A stretch of 64,000 nucleotides of DNA from Undaria pinnatifida (lineage: Eukaryota > Sar > Phaeophyceae > Laminariales > Alariaceae): the NCBI GenBank assembly GCA_012845835.1, contig JABAKD010000025.1:3269819-3333818 (forward strand), read 5' to 3'. The translations under genes were made by a program, and so were the position numbers. How positions within the stretch are numbered: position 1 is the first letter of the stretch; each line of letters opens with the position of its first letter. The notes below the pieces were generated by a model that saw only the letters and a list, made by a program, of their open reading frames with translations, was not told the origin of the DNA and searched no databases. Positions 1 through 11,485 of this stretch are shown here, one piece after another.

Positions 1-380
1 GGCATTCGGCAAGTCTCCCGCGGCAAGAGCAGGCGAAGGAATCGCCACCCGCGGCCGAGGTCAGTACCCGTGTTGTTGGCTACTTGGCCCAGCTTCAACA
101 TGGTTGATGTTGATAAATCACACTGACTGGTCAGAGCATCTTCATTTTACGATGAATTTCCCATACGGTTGGGTTTCGCGCTAGGCGTAAGGTTTGTTCG
201 AGTCTCCATTGGAAGAGCAGGCGGAGAACGCGCTCCAGGTGGCCGGGATAAGTAGTGTCTACGACCTGGCCCAGCTGCGACAAAATGGTTGGTAGACCAC
301 ACTAGGGAACTTCTAATGACATGTTCATTTTCCGAGAATAATCGCAGGCTGTCGGAGTTCGGGTTAGGGTGTGAAGTCCT
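1..380 (+). repeat. Tandem duplication over the exon 1 donor of the NAPE-PLD-like gene
   Basis: Two decayed copies of a unit of about 187 bp. The first holds the end of putative exon 1 (donor GT at 60-61) and the intron start. The second (from about 190) repeats the stretch from AGTCTCC through TGGCCCAGCT, but its donor is mutated. The reading frame of exon 1 (phase 0) fits the phase 0 start of exon 2. Confidence 0.5.
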
Positions 381-3300
381 AACTCCTCGTTGCATCTTCG
401 CCCCGAAAATTTTCCCGATCGGTCTAACTTGAGGTCAGATTCATGTTTTTTAAAGTTATTTATCGTTTATCGACGCTGGGCCAAGTGTCCTTATATGATG
501 GTACGTGATGCGATGGGATGGGAGCTTATGTTATATGGTGTGGTATGGTGTGGCTTGTTCCCTCCCCTGTTTTGTTCTGCTTTGCGCACGCAGGTGGAGT
601 TGGAGGAGATCGCGGGGCACTGCAAGGATGATCCCATGCGCGTAACGTGGATAGGACACGCCACCATTTTAGTACAGGTAAATATGCTCGTGCAAATATA
701 GATTTATTGACACCATTGAGTAGATATTTTGGTGGTGGGAGACGGGGGGAGGGGTAAGACAGGAACAAAGGCGGGGGGATTGGGGGGAGGGGGGGGCAAG
801 GGGGGCGAGGTACTGAGGGTGCAGTGCTGGACTTGTTGCGGGCGGTTGTGCGTCGCGCTATGTGACGGAGTGAGTTGCCGGCACCCGCTAAACGTCGATT
901 ACGTCGACCTTGTCTCCAGGCGCGTCTTGAGTCTTTGTCCGGGCAAACCTTTCACTTGCATGCGCGAGGGATGAGCTCAATGATCCAAGCCAATTGAAGG
1001 TTAACTTTCAACCTTCTTGGGACACATTTGTAGCGACCAAAACAACGTCATTCGCGATCAAAACAAGTGCCTAGGAAGACCGTGCAGCAGTACTACTACG
1101 ATGATATCCCCATGCTGCACGCGTCGTACAGCTCGTTACGTGGCAGTCGGACCCCTACCCCAGTGACCCGGCCGCTCCGTGTAGTCCATGTTGTAGTCAT
1201 CAGTTTTTTTTGCCGGTAGCGTTTTTCCACTCTGAAGCCCCGAAACGGTGAAGCACTGTCCGACTGTATTGTTTGTATGCTACCCCCAGACAAGCATGGT
1301 TAGCGGGGCATCCTGCGCGTTGCAGGGTTGGATTGACAGATTGCAGTGTGCATGTTGTAGGTCATATCGCTGGTTGCTGTTGTTTCACGGGATGGTTGCT
1401 GGTGGTTAGCTTTCCAGGGTCCGGTCGTTGGTCGTTAGGCGTTTCACGGCCTGGTCGCTAGGTTTTGACGTTAATCAACGCACTTTGCCAGTGATGATGT
1501 GATCATGCTGTCTTTTGCTGGTGAAAGCTGAGGGTATGCCCCTCTCGCTTTCAATGTCCATCGGTCCGCCGCCCCACAAGGGCAGTCGTGACGCGTTGTG
1601 TGCAAGCGAATTATTGAAATTTTCCCTTGTGAGTGTGCTCCCCCCGCCTCCCCCAGTCCCAACCCCGCGCTCCCCCCCTCCCTTCCTACTTCCCCCGTCC
1701 CCACACCGTTACGCCAATCCCAACCCCAACGCAACCCCTTCCCCAATCCACCCCCAACCTTCGCTCCAACCCAACCCCCATCCCGCCCCAACCTCACCCC
1801 AGGTCTCACTCTAACCCCAACCCCAACGCTAAAACACCGCGTCCTAACCCCCACCCTATTCCCATCGCCAACCCTAGAACACCGCACCCGAACCCACACC
1901 CCAACCCACAGCCTAACCCACACCCCCCGTGTGCGCTACTTACGAACGTGCTTGGCGAAACTCTATCATAAAAAATAATGGATTGACGGATGGGATGTTT
2001 TGATAACTCCCATGTTCTCGGACAGGGTGTCCGCCGACCAAATGGTTGGCTCGCCCCGCCAACCTTGTCCATGCACGAATCCCACCCCCCACCACCCCAA
2101 CCCGTAACCACCACCTTATCCCCAATCCCGACCCCAACACCCACCCTAACAAAACCCCCGACCCCATCCCCTACCCCCCGTGCGTGCGGATGCGTTCTTT
2201 ATTTGCGTTTATGGCTTCTCACAAAAACGTAACGCTAAAACCACCAAAATACCAAAAACACCCACAGATTGACGGGCTGAACGTATTGACAGACCCGATG
2301 TTCTCGGACAGGGCGTCCGCAAATCAGATGGTTGGGCCGAAACGGTTCACCCCGCCGGCTATGTCCGTGGCCGATCTGCCCCCGATTGACGTGGTGCTGC
2401 TGAGCCACAACCACTACGACCACCTGGACTCTGGATCCGTGAAGGCCGTTGGAGATTCCCCTCTTTGGATCGTGCCGTCCGGATTGAAGGGGTGAGGACG
2501 TTTTTTTTGTGGCAACCCCATGAGGGTGTTGTATTGATGTATGTATACAGGAAGCGGTTTTCATAAACGGGGCTCGGGGCTGTTTGGGGATTGTGCCGTC
2601 CGGACTGAACGGGTAAGAGTGCGTGTTTTTGGAAACCCCTTGAGGGTGTAGTATGGATGTACAGGATGTACATATCAGGAAGCGTTTTTGCATACTCAGG
2701 GTCCGGGGTTGTTTGGAGATGGTGCCGTCCGGATTTAGGAGGTGAGATTGCGTGTTTATAAACGCCATGAGTTTATATATGCGTATACTTCGAAGTATAC
2801 CAAGAAGCGTTTTCGTGAGTGGGGCCCGGGGGCGGTTGGGCGGACTTCGCTTGATGTTTTTTATTCGTTTTTGGACCGTGCCGTCCGGGCTGAAGGGGTA
2901 AGCGCGTGTTTTTGGAAACCTCCATGACGGTGTTGTAGGCTGCGGCAGGATTTTTGTAAGGGAGTCTCCGGAAGGATTGGGTCGGTTGGGATGTGGTGTT
3001 GGTAATGGGCTTGGTAGTGGTAGTGGTGGTGGGGGGTATTGTTGGTGTTGGTGTTGGTGTTGATGTTGGCGGTGATGGTGGTGGTGTTGGCGGTGGTGTT
3101 GGCGGTGTATGTGGTCATGGTGTTGTTGGTGTTGCTGGTGCTGTTGGTGACGGTGCGGTGGGAATGGGGGTGGAGGCGGAGGTTTTGGTGATAGTACTGC
3201 TTTCGTTTATGTTTATGCTGTTGGCGGTGTTGGTGTTGATGGTACAGGTCTTTGAGCTGGTATTGGTGAGGGCGGTGGTGGCAGCGTTGGGGGACGTACT

Positions 3301-6300
3301 CGTTTAGTTGCTTGTCGTAGTCATTTGGCCCTTGACCACGCATCCCTTTCGAGACGGAGCACCGTTCCCACTCCTAACAGAGACACCTCCAACATTTGGG
3401 CGCTCATTACGCTTTTTCCATATACTACATAGAAACTGGTTGCTTATCCCATCCCCTTCCTGTCTCGCCGTCTGTGGCCACCATCCATCTCCTAGAATAG
3501 CGATCGTTTTCTCGCTAGTCTTTTAGTCTACAAACTCCTCCATGTCACATTCGTCTAATTTCCTCATCTCCAACACACCCCGTTCCTCCTTGTATATTGC
3601 ACATTCTCCTACTATGTGAGTCCTACTCAGTATTATTAACGCCACACGGGCACACAACTGCATCCACGTCCTCCTCCTCCCGACTACTGCTGTACTTCGT
3701 ATATCTTATTTCTGGTAGGTCGAGGTCCCTTACACGAAAATGCAGTTTGGGCTTTTTCGCGTAGTCCATTGGGCCGTGCAAACACGGTTTCATTCCAATA
3801 CCTTCCCTCAACCCCCCTGTATATCTCTTGTGTGTTTCTCCTCTTTCACCTTTGGCAGCGTTGGGGGGGAGGGGTTGCGTCACGCCTTCCCTCCAATCGC
3901 TACGCCTCCGCATATTAAACTCCAATAAACGCTTGGTACGTTCTCTGCGTGCGATAGTGCTGTGAATTGATTGCCTATAAGTTGCCGACTAAATCTTAGT
4001 TGGCTACGAGGTACGTCGTATTATAGCTATTTACGTGCGACATTTTGCGGAGTTCTGCATCATTGTATCTGGCTGGCGTGTTCGTGGCTCGAAACATGGT
4101 TTTGCTTAATAACGACTGTACGTGGTTAGTTGGGCAACTTCGCTACGCAACAAGGGCATTAATTATTGAGCTGATGCGCGCACGCAACTTTTTTGGCCGG
4201 AATTGCTGTTTTGCGCAACAGACGCCGAAGGCGTGTTGCGCTGCGTTTCTGGTTTTTGAGGCGCCTTTTTTATGTTCGCCGTAGGCGCGGAAAACTGTTT
4301 GAAGGCGTCAAACACACGTGGTCAAGTGGTTTTCGGGCGTGTATTCACGTGTGTATCTCGAAAACAATGTTTTGGCGTCTAAAGGCACTTGGCCAGTCAA
4401 GTGCTTTTCGGGAGTATATTATATTCACGAGTCTATCGCAACCCTTTGCCTCCGGTGCCCCTGCGGTGGCACGCCAGCCTCTCGTGTTGCGCTACGCTCG
4501 ACAGATGCCAAAGCCCTAATCTATGCCCTGTACCCAACTGTTAATAGCAACTAGACCCAAGTTGCTACTGTAGTACTTGGTTGGCTTAGTTGGCTTAGTT
4601 GGCTTAGTTGGCTTAGTTCACCACCCAACTAATACCTAGCCTTGACGTCCAGCCACCTCGCACCCCTTCGAGCGTGCTTTTTTTTTCTTGCCGTGAAAAA
4701 CAATCCGTTTTATTTGTTCATTGAGTTCGACCACCGACCCACCAATGTTGGCCTGACAGGGTTTTGGGGAAGATGGGTCCAGCCACCTCGCATCCCTTCG
4801 AGCGTGCCTTTTTTGTTCTTGCCGTGAAAAACAATCCGTTTTATTTTGTTCATTGAGTTCAACCACCGACCCACCAATGTTGGCCTGACAAGGTTTTGGG
4901 GAAGATGGGTCCGGCCACCTCGCATCCCTTCGAGCGTGCCTTTTTTTTCCTTGCCGTGAAAACAATCCGTTTTATTTTGTTCATTGAGTTCAACCACCGA
5001 CCCACCAATGTTGGCCTGACAGGGTTTTGGGGAAGATGGGGGCGAAGCACTGCGTGGAGCTGTCGTGGTGGGAAGAGGTCGAGGTAGAGGGTTTCCTAGG
5101 CGCGGTAAGGTTCGCCAGCACTCCGGCGCAGCACTGGTCCACTAGACTCGTGTGGGACCGAAATACAAGGTGGGTTACAACAACAACCAACAAAAGAGGC
5201 ATGTACCGGTAGGGGGAGTACTCGGTTACAACAACAACCAACAAAGAGGTATGTACCGCTAGGGGGAGTACTCAATATCACACTTGGCCGCAGCCCCTCG
5301 CTTCCCTACAATGAGAGCGGGCGGGGTCTGGGACCGAAATACAAGGTGGTGAACAACAACAAACACAAGAGGCATGCATCGCTGGGGGGGGGTGGGGATG
5401 GGGGGGGGTAGTGTTTGAGGGATAATCACTGGTCCACCAGGCTCGTCTAGGACCGAAGTACGAGGCAAAAGTACTGTAGCAATCAGTAAATGGAAACTTC
5501 TACCGCTAGCGGGGGAGAGGGGGGGGGTTCGGGACTGAAGTGGAAGGTGATCAATAACAACCAATGGTGGAGGCATGCATTGCTAGCGGTGGCGAGGGGG
5601 GATCTGGGACCGAGATACAAGGTGACGGACAAAAGCAGTATAGGGGGCATGCATCGCCACGGGAGATATTAATAGTGTTTATGGAACAATCACTGGTCCA
5701 CCAGGCTCGTCTGGGACCGAAGTACAAGGTGATGAACACCAACCACTTGAGGAAGCTTGTACCGTTAAGGGGGGCGGGAGGGTGCGGGGCCGGAATGCAA
5801 GGAGACCGACAACTATCAATAAAATGAGGCATTAGTTGCTAGGGCGGGAGAGATGAGGGGGGTTGGGACCGAAATACTAGGTGATGGACAACAACAGATC
5901 ATGGAGGCATGTATCACTAAGGGGGGGCAGGGGGGGGGGGGGGGGGGTGCTTATGGTATAGTCCACCCGGAATCGTCGCGAGGGAAGATGCCTTATCGTA
6001 TTTTTTACCTGGCCTCGAGCTTGGACGGGATCAAGGGTGTGAGCAATCCCATGGCCTAAACGTGTAACGTTTTGTATTGATTACAAGTTTATTCCAGCGA
6101 TATTGGATAGCAGGTAGTCCCTAGGGAACCTCGTCACGCACAAATAGTTTCGCTTCAAAGTGCTATCTATCCCTGTCATAGTCGAACGCTTCTCCATCGC
6201 GCCGCATGGCATCGCATCGCATCGCTTCGCATTGCATCGCATCGCATCGCAATCGCATCGCATCGCATCGCATCGCATCGCATCGCATCGCATCGCATCG

Positions 6301-9300
6301 CGTCGCATCGCATCGCTTCGCATCGCATCGCATCGCATCGGATCGCATCGCATCGCATCGCATCGCATCGCATCGCATCGCATCGCATCGCATCGCGTGA
6401 CGTCGAACCGCGTTGCAGCGCCCCGCATCACGTCCCATTGCGTCGCATCGCATCGCATCGCATCTCACCGCTTATCACTGCATACCACCTCGCTGCATCA
6501 CATCCAAGCACACCCAACCGCACCCGACAGCATATCACCTCATCGCATGGCATCTCCTCGCTTTTCTCTTCTGAACTCACGCCCGAACGTAACCCGATGC
6601 TTCGTTCAATCCATCATTATGGCACCGCCGCCGCCGCCCTCTTGTGTCTGTCAGTCTGTGGTGCGGGTTTGCGGTTGCTGGAAGCCGCGAGCGGTTCTAC
6701 TTCGCCGGTGACACGGCCTATTGTCCTGTTTTCGGGAAGATTGGGGAGCGGTACGGACCGTTCGATCTCGGTAAGCAAAGCCCGCAACCTTCATGATTGT
6801 ACTTTCAGGGAATGTGTACAGTATATTAATAGAAAACATGTTTTTGGCTCTCAAAACTGAATTATTGGCCAAATGTATACCTTTTTTACTCCTCTGGACT
6901 GTCGAAAACACGGATACACTCCTCAAGATCCACCCCGTATTTTTCGGAGGGCTTTCTGGAGCAGATTTCCGTTTCTATAGGGTCCCATTTTGATTTTTGG
7001 CGCAATTATTCAGTTTTCAGAGATGATTTTTTTCTTTGTGAGAACTGGGGCCAAGAATAATGGATGTTTGAGGAATTTTGGCTAAAAATCGTCATGCCGT
7101 CAGAACTGGCAAATTGGACGAACAGTCAAAGTACGACTCTGGAGGAACGTAAAATTACACCAGGAAGCTCTAAGAAAACTACGGGGAGCATCCTGACGAT
7201 TCTACAGGTGCTTTTGGCCGTCTCGCCGAGTAAATCGCGTACTATCGGCCTTAAATCGCAGTTCTGAGGGCTGAATTTCTCCCCCCCCACAGTAGTTGAC
7301 CTTGTACAGTAACGATGCATGCTTGTTAGTACAGATACGATAATGTTGGCGGTGTGCCATGCGCGCTCCTCAGCTTTTCTTGGACATATTTCCAAGCTTT
7401 TGCCGCGCTAACTTTCGATAAGGATCACCCCTTGGTCCAAAACTCCCTCATCATCGTGCTCCCCCACCCCGGCCGTGTCGGGAGCGGCCTCGGGGGTGCT
7501 TGCGCCGTGCGCCCTGGCTGCGGGCTGGCCGGGTGTGCTGTACCCGTACTTTTTGTATAAATACGTTAGCTGTTAATTCGCACCACATCTTCGCAGAAAA
7601 TTTGAGGTTCGTACGCTAACGTAAGGTCGCGAAACGAGCGTTGCGAGCCTCTGCGGCTAGTGCGCCCGGTGGATAAACGGGCTCCATGAGGCGGAGGGGG
7701 CAGGGTCCTTGGTTCAGACCGAATTGGATGAACCTACGCCTTGCGAGGAGTGGTGCCGTGGTGGAGGTTTTTAACGTTGTGTTCGACGTTTACTTTGGAG
7801 CAATACAGTATCATCACGTGAAGCATGATGCTTCGGTTGCATTGTGAAGGCGTGTTTCGTTTTTTTAATGAAACCGCCAAGAAAAAGTAATTTACGTACG
7901 AGCATGTCTACCAAGTACGATGGTGTATCGTATGATACATACGAGGGCTCCGCACCGCGGGCGGCTGACACCGCCCGCTACCCCCGCGCAAGGAAAGTAC
8001 AACACAACGTGAAGGGGGCGAAAAGAAGAGGCCCATCATTTGGTGCAACAAGCAATTTGAGAATGCCAAGAGCAACGTGTGCAGAGCTGGTTGCCCTGCG
8101 CTGTGCCACGTGCTTGCTGGCGATGTCACGTTCTGATCGGCACAGTACTGATGTAGTTAGAAACAAAACTGAAGAGGACCGAGAGAGGACAGTCAGCGAA
8201 AAAAGCAACAAGACGAGTACACAACGGCAGTACACACGTACATACCGATACATAATATGAGGGCTGAGTGCGCTGTGCTGTTCTGTCTTTGTGATACATG
8301 CTCGACGGCAACGTGCTACTTCTGTTGTAGCTCTAAGAGCTGAAGATGGGTGTGTATTTATTGTGATTTGAGCAGAAGCAGTCGCGAAATAAATGTGTAC
8401 TTGTAGACTACAAGCAACGTGCGGCCGAAAAGTTTTCCGTGAGGAGGGTTCTCCGAAAGGAGGGTTTAGGCAGGCGTATTCCGGGTGGGAGCGCTGAGAG
8501 CGAAGCAGGACCTTATAATCAATTGATTCCAGGACGAATTACTTGACGAGATATTTGTGAGTATGTCTATGTACTAGTACTCGTATATTTTCTATATAAG
8601 TACTTGTATATACGTTTGTAGGAGAGAAGACACAAGACATGCCCAGGTACATGGTTGGACTGAAGAACGTGGTGGCACACCAGTAGCAACTCGTTCGAGG
8701 TTTGACGTGGTTCGGCGATGATTGCTTTTGCTGCCGCTGTGGTGGCATTAATAGAGACTACAACGTAACATGCTATACCTTGGTCGGGAGATGATCCAAG
8801 GCCTAGTACTGGAGCTAGGCCTCATTCGGCAAGAAATCATAGTATATCGTTGTTATTTATACCAGAAATAGTAATTCCGCTGTAAAAAAGACGAAACAAT
8901 TTTTTGGTCAAAAAGTTATTTGCTTAAATATTCAGGGTAACGTCGCTATGGGGTACGATTAATTTTTTTTTTTTTGGCTCTTTTCCTGGTCATGCAGCCC
9001 AGTTTGGTCAAGTTGTCAATTTTTCATCAAGCCTTGATCAACATTGTCCACCAAACACGATTGACCTTTGATCTCGAGATAGAGACAACCCGCGATCACC
9101 CCTCTTCGTTCCGGACAAGGTCACATGAGGGTAGGCGATAGCGCTGAAGAGTTCATCTTGATCCGTGCCCTAGGGCGTGAGAGGTAGCCTGTGTTGTCGT
9201 GTGGTCTTCCGTCAAATCCGCTCAAAGTTCAATTATTTTCCCGTTGAGAGACGATAGAGTGTTTGCCTCAGTTTTCTGCACACCAGCCGCCAAGTTTGTT

Positions 9301-11485
9301 TTAACAGAAGCCTGATTGGCGCCCGCCACAAATCACCGGCGGTAGAGTGAACACTGTACACCAAGGGGGGGTCGGAGCCCCTAACGAGCTCGCCACGTTC
9401 AGAGTTCACGACGCTGTTGTTGATTTCGTCGAACGAAGTGCGTGGAACACACGAAATCGCGCCGCGTCTCATCCAAGATTTGCTAGAGAATTTCTCAAGC
9501 AGATGTTGGCCAAGATCGCCGCGAGAAATCATTTTTTTCTGGAAAAAAGAACAAACTCTACAAAATTGGGCCTAAAGGCGACCGTCCAGGCAAAGTTTGG
9601 CTGGGATCTTGGGGAAGTTCAAACTTTTGGCCTTCCATTGTCACCGGTCTAAGTGCTATTTTTTCTGCTTTTGACCGAAGGGACTCAGGGTTTGCCAGGT
9701 CCAGTATGAAGTACTGTCGTCCAGTACAGTAGTGGCGTTGCCTTGTTGTGGACGGATTGCGTCCGCCGCTTGTCCTTCTCGCGTGTTCGCTCCCTTCCTA
9801 TGTACCCGTTAAAAGGCATTCTCGTGGTCGGCCACTACTGCATTCGGGCGTTTATACCGCTCGCCTCGTCAACTTGAGACCCTTCCGGCTTTATCTGACT
9901 TCGACGATTTTGCCGCTGCAAGAATGATCCAACTCTACATCCAAGTAGTTTGTTGGTAATGTTGAAAGTATTTTTACTGTCGACAGTAGACTATCCTGTT
10001 GCCTCTCACGGGTGATTTATATGTTTTCTCTCCGCTTTATTTTTTGTTTTTGTTTGTGCAGCCGCGTTTCCTGTAAGATCTCACGAGCCCGCTTGGTTTA
10101 ATGTACCGATATCGTTTCACTTATTTGTGCAGCCGCGTTTCCTGTAAGATCTCACGAGCCCGCTTGGTTTAATGTACCGATATCGTTTTACTTATTTGTG
10201 CAGCCGCGTTTCCTGTAAGATCTCATGAACCCGCTTGGTCTGATGTACCGATATCGTTTTACTACGTTATTGTTTTGCGCTGCCGCCGATCGTTCAACGT
10301 AAGCCTCGGATAGAGTGATCGGCACATGCACCCATTTTTATAGTGGTCTGCACCATATCCTGAAACAGTTTTTTGTCCCAAATATCAAATGTGGCTTCGG
10401 CTGATCAAGGCCCTGGTTTTAACGTTTGCCTTTATTTTTTCGTTTTTTTCTCTTTTGTGTGCGTTTTGTGCAGCCGCGCTTCCTATAGGAGCTCACGAGC
10501 CCGCGTGGTTCATGAAGGATCAGCACTGCTCTCCCGACGAGGCGGTGAAAATTCACCAGGACTTAGGGGCCAAGCGATCGTTTGCGGTGCACTGGGTGAG
10601 TTGCTTGAACGGCCGCAGTGCAGTGTGGGTGTTGATGTACGATGATAGAGGGTTCCCAATAGTACGCGATGAAGAGCGCCACCGCCCTCTATAGTGCCGG
10701 TAGAATCGTTTGTCACGATTGAAACCCTCAATAGTAGCCCTGTTCGCAATTGATAGGGATGGGAAGCGGCTGGACTTGACGTCTACCACGTACTTGTTGG
10801 TTGGGCGGCAACGTAAGCCATGTCAACCATCGACTCTGGATTTGAGTCTTGCTCGATATGTAAAACTCACTTCGAGCCACAAACACACCCGTCGGGTTGT
10901 ACGCAAGAATGCGGAACTCCGCACATTACCGCAAGGGACTGTTGTTGATAACGGTGTAAAAGGCAACGAATAACTAGTCGGCGATTACAGTCAGCCAAAT
11001 TGTAGCACAAGTTGTCACAGCAGCGGCAATACGCCAGCATGATCTCCGCCCCATGACTACCCCCCCCGCCCCGCCCCGTGGTTAACCCCCTTGCACCCCC
11101 TCCATCCCCTTCACGGTGGCTGAATCTTCGAGCAATGGTGCCTGATGCTCGTAACAGTGATGCCTGATGCTCTAACAATGATGCTTGATCCTCCTGACGA
11201 TTGTGTCTGATGCTTCTAACACTGGCGTTTAATGCTCCTAACAGTCGAACCCCCCGATAAATTGCCATGCAGGGCACTTTTCCGTTAGCGGCTGACCGGT
11301 ATGCCGACGCCCCGCGAGAGCTCGTGGAGGCGTGTCGAGCACGGGGCATCAAGAGTTCGGAGTTCACCTTAATCAGGTATAGGTAGACCACGCCACGGTA
11401 GGGTTGCACGTTTTTTTTCTGAAGGTTCCTTGCTTCGCTTGGGGAGTTCTATACCTCGCCGAATACTGACTTTGAGCAAAAATGA
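3..11485 (+). CDS. NAPEPLD: NAPE-PLD-like N-acyl-phosphatidylethanolamine phospholipase D, 5' partial, 8 exons
   Basis: Zinc-dependent metallo-beta-lactamase-fold hydrolase. The family cleaves N-acylphosphatidylethanolamine to N-acylethanolamine and phosphatidate at membranes. Exons: <3-59, 594-677, 2268-2491, 5023-5169, 6655-6770, 10474-10595, 11273-11376 and 11425-11485. All introns are GT-AG and all phases join, giving 304 residues plus TGA. Counting from the first codon seen: RVTWIGHAT in exon 2; [16 protein letters not shown] and the metal motif SHNHYDHLD in exon 3 (H94, H96, D98, H99); ELSWWEE and TPAQHW in exon 4 (H159); [13 protein letters not shown] in exon 5 (D190); [12 protein letters not shown] and AVHW in exon 6 (H249); GTFPLA in exon 7. 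The gaps 159-190 and 190-249 equal those between the ligands of human NAPE-PLD (253-284-343). Exon 1 and the 48-nt last intron are the least certain parts; the alternative is a stop at 11384. The true start lies upstream of the window. Confidence 0.92.
678..1970. other. Intron 2 body: G-rich tract and C-rich imperfect repeats
   Basis: No coding signal. A G-rich run sits at 740-810. From about 1640 to 1930 the + strand is an irregular array of CCCCAAC and CCCTAACC-like words; a second block of the same type lies at 2085-2185. These look like degenerate simple sequence and not true telomeric DNA. Confidence 0.6.
1971..2267 (+). repeat. Decayed upstream copy of the exon 3 acceptor and exon head (NAPE-PLD-like)
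   Basis: Positions 1978-2055 match the first 80 nt of exon 3 (ATTGACGG..., ATGTTCTCGGACAGGG..., ATGGTTGG) but have lost the frame. C-rich repeats lie upstream of both the copy and the true exon, so a unit of about 290 bp containing the 3' splice site was duplicated. The true exon begins at 2268. Confidence 0.75.
2460..2905 (+). repeat. Four tandem copies of the exon 3 donor (NAPE-PLD-like)
   Basis: The exon end GTGCCGTCCGGATTGAAGGG plus GTGAGG (true donor 2492) recurs at about 2592-2617, 2721-2748 and 2877-2903, each followed by a GTGAG or GTAAG donor. Between the copies lies related sequence (GGAAACCCC.TGAGGGTGT, CAGGAAGCG). Units are about 120-155 bp. The downstream copies are potential decoy donors. 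Confidence 0.85.
3005..3300 (+). repeat. GGTGTT-type degenerate simple repeat
   Basis: About 290 bp of GGTGTTGGTG-like hexamer and trinucleotide sequence inside intron 3. It yields open frames rich in Gly and Val, or Asn, Thr and His, that are not genes. Confidence 0.85.
3305..3925 (-). pseudogene. Non-LTR retrotransposon (LINE-like) reverse transcriptase C-terminal relic
   Basis: Reading the - strand from 3925 gives a broken protein. It holds a Cys-Pro-Cys-Gly, then His and Cys pattern (CPCG ... THIVGEC) like the zinc knuckle at the C terminus of LINE reverse transcriptases. [11 protein letters not shown] and [10 protein letters not shown] follow, then a stop near 3307 and a C-rich tail. 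It carries in-frame stops. A second copy with the same C terminus lies at 63233-63640 and short tails lie near 21.4 and 22.4 kb, so it is a dispersed element. The LINE assignment is an inference from the motif and the dispersal. Confidence 0.55.
4580..4620 (+). repeat. TTGGCTTAG tandem repeat, about 4 units
   Basis: A perfect short tandem array in intron 3, just upstream of the acceptor-copy array. Confidence 0.85.
4641..5042 (+). repeat. Three 130-bp units carrying the exon 4 acceptor (NAPE-PLD-like)
   Basis: Units begin at about 4649, 4779 and 4911. Each runs through CCACCTCGCA, a T-rich tract, CCGACCCACCAATGTTGG and CCTGACAG plus GGTTTTGGGGAAGATGGG, which is the acceptor and first codons of exon 4. 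The last copy is fused to the rest of exon 4 (start 5023). Upstream acceptors at about 4759 (intact CAG) and 4891 (ACAAG) are possible decoys. Confidence 0.9.
5140..5912 (+). repeat. About eight decayed copies of the exon 4 donor (NAPE-PLD-like)
   Basis: The exon tail CTGGGACCGAAATACAAG plus GTGRTG, then ACAACAACC and GAGGCATG, recurs after the true donor (5170) near 5327, 5450, 5532, 5606, 5715, 5793 and 5866. Two copies, at about 5429 and 5692, also keep the further upstream exon words CACTGGTCCA. Poly-G tracts separate several copies. Most copies keep GGTGA at the donor position. Confidence 0.88.
6200..6475 (+). repeat. (GCATC)n pentanucleotide satellite
   Basis: About 270 bp of nearly pure GCATC pentamer in intron 4. 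It is open in several frames on both strands only because a pentamer repeat without stops has no stops in any frame. Confidence 0.95.
6771..10049. other. Intron 5 body, no recognisable gene
   Basis: A 3.7-kb intron. I see A/T-rich stretches (8860-9000) and open frames of about 100 codons on both strands around 9233-9652, but no domain, no codon pattern and no splice-phase support. Confidence 0.55.
10050..10270 (+). repeat. Three 71-bp units carrying the exon 6 acceptor (NAPE-PLD-like)
   Basis: TTTGTGCAG plus CCGCGTTTCCTGTAAGATC and CACGAGCCCGCTTGGTTTA recurs with exon-like starts at 10062, 10133 and 10204. This is the acceptor and first 40 nt of exon 6, whose true start is 10474. The copies are nearly identical to each other, so the amplification is recent. 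All three AGs are intact. Confidence 0.93.
11117..11246 (+). repeat. 22-bp minisatellite with CTAACAG units before the exon 7 acceptor
   Basis: About five or six units of GATGCTCCTAACAGTGATGCCT type end 30 bp before the true acceptor (11271-11272). Many units hold CTAAC followed by AG, which resembles a branch point plus acceptor. Confidence 0.8.

Noticed and set aside
1640-2185. Interstitial telomeric repeat
   Set aside because: CCCTAACC-like words are mixed with CCCCAAC and CCCAATCC without a regular 6-7 bp period.
6160-6711. Ser/His/Arg/Ile and Met/Arg/Cys/Asp repeat proteins
   Set aside because: Translations of the (GCATC)n satellite; all frames are open only because the pentamer has no stop.
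9233-9652. Possible coding pair of about 100 codons on both strands in intron 5
   Set aside because: No recognisable domain, overlapping antisense frames, and no splice-phase link to the flanking exons.
10050-10270. CRISPR-like spaced repeat
   Set aside because: The 71-bp units are contiguous direct copies of an exon border without spacers, in an intron of a eukaryotic gene.
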